Shown here: positions 50,061-57,403 of the stretch, in pieces
Position numbering within the stretch: position 1 is the stretch's first letter
Layout of the letters: every line of letters starts with the position of its first letter
Source of the DNA: DASXKD01 sp963734725
GTDB taxonomy: Bacteria; Actinomycetota; Actinomycetes; Streptosporangiales; Streptosporangiaceae
Length of the DNA: 64,000 nt
Assembly (NCBI GenBank): GCA_963734725.1
Contig: CAVTIX010000019.1
Coordinates: forward strand, 1-64,000
Direction: 5' to 3'
Made by a program: the position numbers and the translations under genes
The notes under the pieces: generated by a model
Told to the model about the DNA's origin: nothing
The model's database searches: none
The model's input: only the letters and a program-made list of their open reading frames with translations

Positions 50061-51295
50061 CCGGTCAGCTCGGCCAACGTTCGTTCGGCTTCCGCGAGCC
50101 AGGCACGGCGGGTGTCCAGGGCCTCTTGCGCCTCCTGCACCGCCCGCGGGTCGCCCGCCGCCTCGGCCTTGGCGAGCTGGTCCTCCAGCCCCGCGATGGC
50201 GCTGCGGATCTGCTCGATCGTGCCACGGGCGCGGGCCAGCGCCTCAGGATTGGAGCGCCGCCACTGGGCGTCCTCCGCCTTGCGCACCGCATCCTCGATC
50301 CGGCGCAGGCCCGACTCCAGCCGTTCGTGCGCCTCCCGCGGCACCGGGCCGGCCTGCTCCCAGCGTTCCTGGATGCTCCGCAGCGCGGAGCGGGCCGCGC
50401 GGACATCGGTGACCGGGACGAGCTTTCCGGCCTCCTCCAGCAGCTGGGCCTTGACGTTGGCGTGCTCGCGCAGCGCCGCGTCTTTGGCCGAGTAAATGTC
50501 CGACCTGGCGCGGAAGAATTTGTCCTGCGCGGTCTTGAACCGGCCCCACAGCTCGTCCTCGTCGGCGCGGGACGCCCGGCCCGCCGCCTTCCAGGACCGC
50601 ATCAGCTCACGGAACGCGGCAGCGGTGGCGGACCAGTCGGTGGAGTCGGCGAGCGCCTCCGCCTCCACGCACAGTTGCTCCTTGCGCGCCTTGGCCTCGT
50701 CGCGCTCCTCGGTCAATTCCGCGAAGTACGCCTTGCGCCGCTTGTTGAACTGATTGCGGGCCGCGGACAGCCGTTTCCAGAGCGCGGTCTCCACCGCACG
50801 GTCGGCCCGCGGCGCGGCCTTCCATTCCTCAAGCAGCTGGCGCAGCCGCTCGCTGCTGTTCTTCCAGTGCGTTGCCTCTGCCGCGATCTGCTCAGCCTCG
50901 GCGACGATCGCCTCCTTGATGCTCCTGGCTTCGGTGCGTGCATGGTCCCGTGCCGCACGGGCCTCTACCTGGCGCTCGTCCACCTTCCCGGTCAGCGCTT
51001 CCAGCCTGGCCTGGAGTTGGCCGAGGTCGCCGATCGCGTGCGCGTCCGCCACCGACCCCTGCAGGCGCTCGATCGCCCCGCGTGCCTGCGCCGGTGACAG
51101 GTCAGTCGTGGTAATCCGCTGCTCCAGCAGGCTGACCTCGGTGTCCAGGGCCGCGAACTTGCGCCGGTAGAACGCGAGCGCCTCGTCAGGGCTGCCAGCC
51201 TGCCACGAGCCGATCACCCGCTCCCCCTCGGCGGTGCGCACGTACACCGTGCCGCCGGCGTCCACCCGGCCCCAAGGATCGTTGGCGCTGGTCAC
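50057..51295 (-). CDS. DUF349 helical-repeat protein
   Basis: 412 aa, almost entirely charged helix. Several DUF349 repeats of the form (W)...LxxxWKAAxRxxRxxExxLWxRFxxAxDxFFxxR are readable (LLEEWKAAPRADRAVETALW, ELMRSWKAAGRASRADEDEL, WGRFKTAQDKFFRARSD, LRSIQERWEQAGPVPREAHE). Family function is unsettled; a gene of this type is often near relA in actinobacteria. Transcribed after the cyclophilin gene with a 42-bp gap. Convergent with relA, overlapping by the stop codon only. Confidence 0.92.
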   Translation of the reverse strand: MTSANDPWGRVDAGGTVYVRTAEGERVIGSWQAGSPDEALAFYRRKFAALDTEVSLLEQRITTTDLSPAQARGAIERLQGSVADAHAIGDLGQLQARLEALTGKVDERQVEARAARDHARTEARSIKEAIVAEAEQIAAEATHWKNSSERLRQLLEEWKAAPRADRAVETALWKRLSAARNQFNKRRKAYFAELTEERDEAKARKEQLCVEAEALADSTDWSATAAAFRELMRSWKAAGRASRADEDELWGRFKTAQDKFFRARSDIYSAKDAALREHANVKAQLLEEAGKLVPVTDVRAARSALRSIQERWEQAGPVPREAHERLESGLRRIEDAVRKAEDAQWRRSNPEALARARGTIEQIRSAIAGLEDQLAKAEAAGDPRAVQEAQEALDTRRAWLAEAERTLAELTG

Positions 51296-51337
51296 CGCGA
51301 ACCTCCTGCTCAGACCTGAACCCAGGTAAAGGGCGCG

Positions 51338-52180
51338 TCAGGCCTTGGTAATAGTGACACTTTCGATGGTGACCTTCTCCTTGGGATGGCCATCACCGTT
51401 GCCGGTGCTGTTGTCTGTGCCCGCCTTAGCTACATTCTGGATGATTCCCAGTCCGCTGACGATTTTGCCGAACGGTGTGTAGCTCGGCGGTAGCGTCGTC
51501 GAATTGCGGTATACGAGGAAGAACTGGCTCCCGTTCGTGCCCGGACCGGCGTTCGCCATGGCGACCGTGCCCTCGGTGTACTTGGCGCCCGTCAGATTCT
51601 CATCAGCGAACTTGTACCCCGGGCCGCCGCTGCCAGTTCCCGTGGGGTCACCGCACTGCAGCACATAGATGCCGCTGGTGGTGAGCCTGTGGCAGGAGGT
51701 GTTGTTGAAGTAGTCTTTGCCGGCCAGGTAGATGAATGAGTTGACGGTGCACGTCGCCTGGTGGTTGAGCAGGTCGAGGACGATGGTGCCCCGGTTGGTC
51801 TTGACCGTGGCCTGGTACTTGGCGGCCTTGAAGGCCGGCTTGGCTGGCGGAACGCCGACCTTGCGGGCGGCGGTGCCGTTCGATGTGTACGTGCAGTGGC
51901 TGGCGGGCTCGGCGGCCAGCGTCGGCGTGGGCGATGCGGTGGGCGTCGGGGTGGCGGTGGCCGACGCGGCGGGGTTCGGGGTGGAGGTGGCAGCCGCGGT
52001 CTTGTTGCCGCCGCCGGACAAGGCGACGTAGCCGCCCGCGCCCAGCGCTATCACGGCGCAGCAGGCGGCCACGATGATGCCGATCCGCCGCCATCGCTGC
52101 GTTCGCTGGATCCGCCGGGTCTGCTGCCGCTGGTAATGCTCGCGGGCGAGCTTGCGCTGGCGCTCCTTTTTCCCCGCCAC
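51338..52180 (-). CDS. Membrane-anchored cyclophilin-type peptidyl-prolyl isomerase
   Basis: 280 aa. A basic N-terminus (MAGKKERQRKLAREHYQRQQ) precedes one TM helix (IGIIVAACCAVIALGAGGYVAL, about 33-54) and a Ser/Thr/Pro/Ala spacer. The cyclophilin domain follows: VKTNRGTIVLDLLNHQATCT, VNSFIYLAGKDYFNNTSCHR, GTVAMANAGPGTNGSQFFLV and PSYTPFGKIVSGLGIIQNVA. Orthologous in position to the Ppi gene beside relA in other actinobacteria. Likely extracytoplasmic foldase. Divergent from the metallohydrolase gene. Confidence 0.94.
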   Translation of the reverse strand: MAGKKERQRKLAREHYQRQQTRRIQRTQRWRRIGIIVAACCAVIALGAGGYVALSGGGNKTAAATSTPNPAASATATPTPTASPTPTLAAEPASHCTYTSNGTAARKVGVPPAKPAFKAAKYQATVKTNRGTIVLDLLNHQATCTVNSFIYLAGKDYFNNTSCHRLTTSGIYVLQCGDPTGTGSGGPGYKFADENLTGAKYTEGTVAMANAGPGTNGSQFFLVYRNSTTLPPSYTPFGKIVSGLGIIQNVAKAGTDNSTGNGDGHPKEKVTIESVTITKA

Positions 52181-52359
52181 GCTGTCGCCCTCCTTCCCTG
52201 AGTATGAACGGTGTTGCTGATCTGCGAAACTTCGCGAATCGTACCTGGCGATCGCCGAAAACGGCGCCGGTGTTATCGGTTCGTCGCGCAGGCGGGCGGA
52301 TCGGTAGCCTGGAGGCCCGGTGGCCGCCGGTCCATGCCGCTTTCTCCAAGGGAGGCTCC

Positions 52360-53085
52360 GTGCTCATCGCCGGGTTCCCGGCAGGCTCATTCGCCGCCAA
52401 CTGCTACGTGGTGGCGCCGGGGCCGGGTGAGGAGTGCCTCATCATCGACCCGGGGCAAGACGCCGAGCCAGGCATCACCGAATTGCTCGCGCAGCACCGG
52501 CTGCGGCCGGCGGCGGTGCTCGCGACGCACGGCCACATCGACCACGTATGGTCGGTGGCCCCGGTATGCGGCGCGCGGGGAATCCCCGCCTACATCCACC
52601 CCGCCGACCGTGACCTGCTCTCCGACCCGGCCAAGGGCTTCCCGCTTCAGGTGGGCCAGCAACTGTTCCGCGGCCTGACGTTCACCGAGCCCGATGACGT
52701 CATCGCGCTCGGCGACGGGATGACGCTGCAGCTCGCCGGGGTCGAGCTCGTGGTGGACCACGCGCCCGGGCACACGCCCGGCTCGGTGACGTTCCGCTCC
52801 GCCGAGCAGGTGATGTTCTCCGGCGACGTGCTGTTCGCCGGCTCGATCGGCCGCACCGATTTGCCCGGCGGCGACTACCCGGCCATGCTGGACACCCTGT
52901 CCCGGGTGTGCCTGACCCTCCCGGACGACACGCTCGTGCTGCCGGGACACGGCCAGCAGACGACCATCGGCGCCGAGCGCGCCACCAACCCGTTCCTGGC
53001 CGGGCTCTCTCCCGGGCCGGCGCCGCCGGCGGGCCCCGGCGCCAAGCCCCCGTCGGCCACGGGGCCGAAGAGGCCAGGCCTGTGA
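52360..53085 (+). CDS. Metallo-beta-lactamase-fold hydrolase (glyoxalase II-like)
   Basis: 241 aa from the GTG at 52360 after AAGGGAGG. The metal motif HxHxDH is read in ATHGHIDHVWS, with VVDHAPGHTPGSV, MFSGDVLFAGSIGRTDLPGG and VLPGHGQQTTIG supplying the other ligands. This group includes hydroxyacylglutathione-hydrolase-like thioesterases; the actinobacterial substrate is not known. The C-terminus is a Pro/Gly-rich extension. aspS begins 20 bp downstream. Confidence 0.92.
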   Translation: MLIAGFPAGSFAANCYVVAPGPGEECLIIDPGQDAEPGITELLAQHRLRPAAVLATHGHIDHVWSVAPVCGARGIPAYIHPADRDLLSDPAKGFPLQVGQQLFRGLTFTEPDDVIALGDGMTLQLAGVELVVDHAPGHTPGSVTFRSAEQVMFSGDVLFAGSIGRTDLPGGDYPAMLDTLSRVCLTLPDDTLVLPGHGQQTTIGAERATNPFLAGLSPGPAPPAGPGAKPPSATGPKRPGL

Positions 53086-53105
53086 CGAAAGGTGCGGAAC
53101 ACGCG

Positions 53106-54863
53106 ATGATTCGATCCCACGAGGCGGGAACGCTGCGCCAGGCCCAGGCGGGGGAGCGGGTGACCCTGGCCGGCTGGGTGGCGCGGCGCAGGGACCACGG
53201 CGGCGTGGTCTTCATCGACCTGCGGGACGCCAGCGGGGTCGTCCAGGTGGTGTTCCGCGGCGAGGGCGAGGACCGGCCCGAGCACGCGTTGCGCGCCGAG
53301 TTCTGCATCAGGGTGTCCGGGGAGGTCCGTGAGCGGCCGCCCGGCAACGAGAACCCGGACCTGCCCACCGGCCAGATCGAGGTCGTCGCCGACGACCTGG
53401 AGGTGCTGGCCGAATCCGAACCGCTGCCGTTCCCGGTGGAGGGCGCCGGAGAGCTGAACGAGGATGTCCGGCTGCGCTACCGCTACCTGGACATCCGCCG
53501 GCCCGAGACGGCCGCGGCGCTGCGCGTCCGCTCGGCAGCGTCCTACCTGGCCGGCGATGTCATGCGCGAGCACGGCTTCGCCTACGTGGAAACGCCTTAC
53601 CTGACCCGGTCCACGCCGGAAGGCGCACGTGACTTCGTGGTGCCGGCCCGGCTGCGCCCCGGCGCCTGGTACGCGCTGCCCCAGTCCCCGCAGTTGTTCA
53701 AGCAGCTGCTGATGGTCGGCGGGCTGGAGCGCTACTACCAGCTCGCCCGCTGCTTCCGCGACGAGGACTTCCGCGCCGACCGGCAGCCGGAGTTCACCCA
53801 GATCGACATCGAGATGAGCTTTGTCACCAGGGAAGACGTCATAGCCGTGGCCGAACACCTGGTGGCGCGGCTGTGGGCCGAGCTGGTCGGCTACCAGATC
53901 CCACGGCCCATTCCCCGGATGACCTACGCCGAGGCGATGCGCCGGTTCGGATCCGACAAGCCGGACCTGCGGTTCGGCTTGGAGCTTGCCGATCTGACCA
54001 GCTATTTCGGCCAGACGTCGTTCCGGGTTTTCCAGGCGCCGCACGTCGGGGCGGTCGTCATGCCCGGGGGAGCGGGCCAGTCCCGCCGGGAATTCGACGG
54101 CTGGCAGGAGTGGGCCCGCTCCCGCGGTGCGCGCGGCCTGGCCTACGTGCTGATCGGCCCGGACGGGGCCGTCTCGGACAGCGGCCCGGTCGCGCGGCAC
54201 CTGTCGGACACCGAGCGGGCCGGGCTGGCCGAGGCCGCCGGGGCCGCGCCCGGTGACTGCGTGTTCTTCGCGGCCGGCCCGGTCGCCGGGGCCCGGGCGC
54301 TGCTCGGTGCGGCGCGGCTGGAGGTCGGCCACCGGCTGGGGCTCATCGACGATGCCGCCTGGTCGTTCCTGTGGGTGGTGGACCCGCCCATGTTCGAAGA
54401 AGACGGCCAGGGCGGCTGGACCGCGGTGCACCACCCGTTCACCGCGCCGCTGCCGGAGTGGGCGGACAAGTTCCCGGTCGAGCCCGACAAGGCGCTCGCG
54501 GACGCTTACGACCTGGTCCTCAACGGCGTGGAGATCGGCGGCGGTAGCTTGCGAATCAACCGCCCGGCCACGCAGGAGCAGGTCTTCGAGGTGATCGGGC
54601 TGTCGCCGGAGCAGGCGAGGTCGCAGTTCGGGTTCCTGCTGGAGGCGTTCCGGTTCGGCGCGCCGCCACACGGGGGGATCGCTTTTGGCTGGGACCGGAC
54701 GCTGATGTTCCTGGCCGGGCGGGACACGATCCGCGACGTGATCGCGTTCCCCAAGGCGGCGTCCGGGCTCGACCCGCTGACCGGGGCGCCGACGCCCATT
54801 ACCGCTGAGCAGCGCAAGGAGGCGGGGATTGACGTGGTACCGCCGCCCGAGCAGTCGGCCTGA
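53106..54863 (+). CDS. aspS: Aspartate-tRNA ligase
   Basis: 585 aa. OB-fold anticodon domain (VTLAGWVARRRDHGGVVFID), class IIb core with DFVVPARLRPGAWYALPQSP and QLFKQLLMVGG, motif 2 RCFRDEDFRADRQPEFTQID, the bacterial GAD insertion (about 290-410), and motif 3 GIAFGWDRTLMFLAGRDTIR. Many actinobacteria lack AsnRS and use such enzymes in a non-discriminating way with GatCAB; this cannot be decided here. In related genomes hisS usually lies between the metallohydrolase and aspS regions, and it is absent here. Confidence 0.96.
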   Translation: MIRSHEAGTLRQAQAGERVTLAGWVARRRDHGGVVFIDLRDASGVVQVVFRGEGEDRPEHALRAEFCIRVSGEVRERPPGNENPDLPTGQIEVVADDLEVLAESEPLPFPVEGAGELNEDVRLRYRYLDIRRPETAAALRVRSAASYLAGDVMREHGFAYVETPYLTRSTPEGARDFVVPARLRPGAWYALPQSPQLFKQLLMVGGLERYYQLARCFRDEDFRADRQPEFTQIDIEMSFVTREDVIAVAEHLVARLWAELVGYQIPRPIPRMTYAEAMRRFGSDKPDLRFGLELADLTSYFGQTSFRVFQAPHVGAVVMPGGAGQSRREFDGWQEWARSRGARGLAYVLIGPDGAVSDSGPVARHLSDTERAGLAEAAGAAPGDCVFFAAGPVAGARALLGAARLEVGHRLGLIDDAAWSFLWVVDPPMFEEDGQGGWTAVHHPFTAPLPEWADKFPVEPDKALADAYDLVLNGVEIGGGSLRINRPATQEQVFEVIGLSPEQARSQFGFLLEAFRFGAPPHGGIAFGWDRTLMFLAGRDTIRDVIAFPKAASGLDPLTGAPTPITAEQRKEAGIDVVPPPEQSA

Positions 54864-55028
54864 TTCGTCGATGGCCAGCCCTGTGGGGCCGTCCGGAGGC
54901 CAACCGGACGCGGACAGGACTCCGCGTCCGGGTCAGCCACCGGCCGACCTGAACCCTCCGTCGGAGCCCCGTTGGCTCTGTCCTCTTCGTGAGGGCAGGT
55001 TGTCTCGGGGGCGGGATACGCTCGGGGC

Positions 55029-56384
55029 GTGGCCAGGAGTGACGGCCAGGCGGAGAGCCTGTTTGATGCGGCGGCGCGGGAAGCCGAGGACGCCGCCGCC
55101 CCGCTGGCCGTGCGGATGCGGCCGCGAAGCCTGGACGAGGTGGTGGGGCAGCGGCACCTGACCGGCCCCGGCGCTCCGTTTAGAAAACTAATTGATCATG
55201 ATGCCGCGATGTCGGTGCTGCTGTGGGGGCCGCCGGGCACCGGGAAGACCACGCTCGCCCACGTGGTGAGCGAGGTCACCAAGCGGCGCTTCACCGAGCT
55301 GTCGGCGGTCACCGCGGGCGTGAAGGACGTGCGCGCGGCCATCGACACGGCGCGCCGTGACCTGGGGCTGACCGGCGCCCAGACCGTCCTGTTCATCGAC
55401 GAGGTGCACCGGTTCAACAAGGCGCAGCAGGACGCCCTGCTGCCCGCCGTGGAGAACCGCTGGGTCTCGTTCATCGGGGCGACCACCGAGAATCCGTTCT
55501 TCTCCGTGGTGGGCCCGCTGCTATCCAGGTCGCTGCTGCTCACCCTGGAACCGCTCAGCGACGACGACGTGCGCGCGGTGATCACCCGGGCGCTGGCCGA
55601 CGAGCGCGGGCTGGCGGGCACGGTGACCCTCGCCGAGGACGCCGCCGATCACCTGGTGCAGCTCGCCGGTGGGGATGCCCGGCGCGCGCTGACCTACCTG
55701 GAATCCGCGGCGCTCGGCCTGCAGGCCGGGGCCGAGGTCGGCCTGGAAGCCCTGGAGCGGGCGGTGGACCGGGCCGCCGTCCGCTACGACCGTGACGGGG
55801 ATCAGCACTACGACGTCATCAGCGCGTTCATCAAGAGCATCCGGGGCAGCGACGCCGACGCCGCGCTGCACTACCTGGCCAGGATGATCGAAGCGGGGGA
55901 GGACCCGCGTTTCATCGCCAGGCGGCTGATCGTGCACGCGAGCGAGGACGTCGGGATGGCCGATCCGTCGGCGCTCGGCGTGGCCATCGCGGCCGCGCAC
56001 GCGGTGGAGTTCGTCGGCCTGCCTGAGGCCAGGATCAACCTGGCCCAGGCGACCATCCACCTGGCGCTGGCGCCCAAGTCGAACGCGGTGGTCAAGGCGA
56101 TCAACGCGGCGGCCGCCGACATCCAGGCCGGGCTGACCGGGCCGGTGCCCGCCCATCTGCGGGACGCCAGCTACCGGGGTGCGGCCCGGATCGGCCACGG
56201 CCAGGGTTACCAGTACCCGCATGATTTCGCCGACGGCGTCGTCGCGCAGCAGTACGCGCCCGATGTCCTCACCGGCCGCCAGTATTACGAGCCGTCCCGC
56301 CACGGGGCCGAGGCCAGGTACGCGGACCGCTCGGAGCGGATCAGAGCGATCCTGGGCAGGTCAGCGGAGGTCACCGAACGCTGA
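55029..56384 (+). CDS. rarA: Replication-associated recombination protein RarA (MgsA)
   Basis: 451-aa AAA+ ATPase of the RarA/WRNIP1 family: PLAVRMRPRSLDEVVGQRHL, Walker A GPPGTGKTTLAHVV, Walker B VLFIDEVHRFNKAQQDALLP, sensor GATTENPFFSVVGPLLSRS, and the tetramerisation domain with ARRLIVHASEDVGMADPSAL and PHDFADGVVAQQY. Acts at stalled replication forks. GTG start at 55029. The MITE-like element follows 10 bp after its stop codon. Confidence 0.95.
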   Translation: MARSDGQAESLFDAAAREAEDAAAPLAVRMRPRSLDEVVGQRHLTGPGAPFRKLIDHDAAMSVLLWGPPGTGKTTLAHVVSEVTKRRFTELSAVTAGVKDVRAAIDTARRDLGLTGAQTVLFIDEVHRFNKAQQDALLPAVENRWVSFIGATTENPFFSVVGPLLSRSLLLTLEPLSDDDVRAVITRALADERGLAGTVTLAEDAADHLVQLAGGDARRALTYLESAALGLQAGAEVGLEALERAVDRAAVRYDRDGDQHYDVISAFIKSIRGSDADAALHYLARMIEAGEDPRFIARRLIVHASEDVGMADPSALGVAIAAAHAVEFVGLPEARINLAQATIHLALAPKSNAVVKAINAAAADIQAGLTGPVPAHLRDASYRGAARIGHGQGYQYPHDFADGVVAQQYAPDVLTGRQYYEPSRHGAEARYADRSERIRAILGRSAEVTER

Positions 56385-56393
56385 CCATGTGTC

Positions 56394-56571
56394 AGGCCGT
56401 ACCGGATAGATCTCCAGCCTGCTGCGCGACTGCCGGCCGGGCGCCTCGCTGCGTTGTCGTCGTCGCCCATAGTTCCACTATGGGCTCCTCCTCCACCTTG
56501 CCATCCCCCACCCGCCCCCCTCCCCCTTCATGTGGCCGCTCGTGACGGCATAGATCTACCAGGCACGGCCT
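56394..56571. mobile_element. MITE-like element with terminal inverted repeats (178 bp)
   Basis: AGGCCGTACCGGATAGATCT at 56394-56413 and AGATCTACCAGGCACGGCCT at 56552-56571 are inverted repeats matching at 17 of 20 positions and flank 138 bp of non-coding DNA. In the middle is a perfect hairpin, GCCCATAG-TTCCA-CTATGGGC (56465-56485), followed by a pyrimidine-rich stretch. No transposase is encoded. Target-site duplications are not evident. It could also be a structured non-coding RNA or a palindromic extragenic repeat. Confidence 0.55.
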
Positions 56572-56612
56572 AGCCGCGCAGGCGGTAGGGTCGGGCGGGT
56601 GGAGGATCGGGC

Positions 56613-57104
56613 ATGGTGACCGCGGTGCAGGTGGCGGCCGTGGCTGCGGCGGCGGCCTGGGTGATCGGGGTCGGCGTGGCGGTCTACGTCATGCTGAAAG
56701 CCGCCCGGCTGATGTCGGAGACCTCCACCACGGTGGCCGGCCTCCGCAAGCGCGGCGACCTGCTGATCGAGCGGGCCAACGCCGCCATCGACCGGGCCGG
56801 GGAGCAGATCGCCAAGACCGAAGCCGTTACCGCGAGCATCGAGGGCGTCACCGCCACCATGAGCGAGCTTGACGGTCACCTCACCGCGCTCGCGCCACCG
56901 GTCGCCAGCCAGGCTAGCGCTACCAGCAGGCCCCTGACCAGGGCTGCGGCCCTGGCGTACGGGATCCGCTGGGCGCTCGGGACCCGCCGAGCGGCACAGC
57001 CGGGAACCGCCGGGCAGGCCAGCCAGTGGGCCAGTCCACGGCCGGGACGTGACGCCGGGCGCGGGGCCGCGCTGACCGGCCGGGCCAACGGGCGCTCCCG
57101 ATGA
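56613..57104 (+). CDS. DUF948 membrane protein
   Basis: 163 aa. TM helix at residues 8-28 (VAAVAAAAAWVIGVGVAVYV), then the DUF948 helical segment (LMSETSTTVAGLRKRGDLLI ... IDRAGEQIAKTEAVTASIEG) and an Arg/Gly-rich tail. The same small pair of membrane genes precedes alaS in Streptomyces. Role unknown. Overlaps the next gene by 4 bp (57101-57104). Confidence 0.88.
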   Translation: MVTAVQVAAVAAAAAWVIGVGVAVYVMLKAARLMSETSTTVAGLRKRGDLLIERANAAIDRAGEQIAKTEAVTASIEGVTATMSELDGHLTALAPPVASQASATSRPLTRAAALAYGIRWALGTRRAAQPGTAGQASQWASPRPGRDAGRGAALTGRANGRSR

Positions 57105-57403
57105 TCCGCAGGCTGTTCTGGCTGGGACTCGGCGCGGTGCTCGGCGTGACCGGGTACCGCAAGGCGACGGCGCTCGCGCGCTCCCTGCGGCCTGCGCCAC
57201 GGGCCAGCGGGCTCGCCGAGTTCGCCGCCGATGTCCGTGAGGGCATGGCGCTTTATATGGAACGACAGGCCAGGCCGCCAGCGTCTACCCTCGAAGGTCA
57301 CCGGCGCGCCGGGCTGCCCAGGGGCGGGCAGCGTGCCGGGTTGCCCAGGGGCGGGCACGGTGGCGCCGCTCATAACCACGACGAACTGAAGGATGGCCGC
57401 TAA
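57101..57403 (+). CDS. Small membrane-associated protein preceding alaS
   Basis: 100 aa beginning MIRRLFWLGLGAVLGVTGYR, a short TM or amphipathic N-terminal helix. LAEFAADVREGMALYMERQA follows and then a Gly/Arg-rich tail. A protein of this type is regularly encoded between the DUF948 gene and alaS in actinomycetes. Function unknown. Overlaps the alaS start by one base. Confidence 0.85.
   Translation: MIRRLFWLGLGAVLGVTGYRKATALARSLRPAPRASGLAEFAADVREGMALYMERQARPPASTLEGHRRAGLPRGGQRAGLPRGGHGGAAHNHDELKDGR

Noticed and set aside
52875..54671. 598-residue minus-strand open frame
   Set aside because: Antisense shadow of aspS with no recognisable domain or ribosome site.
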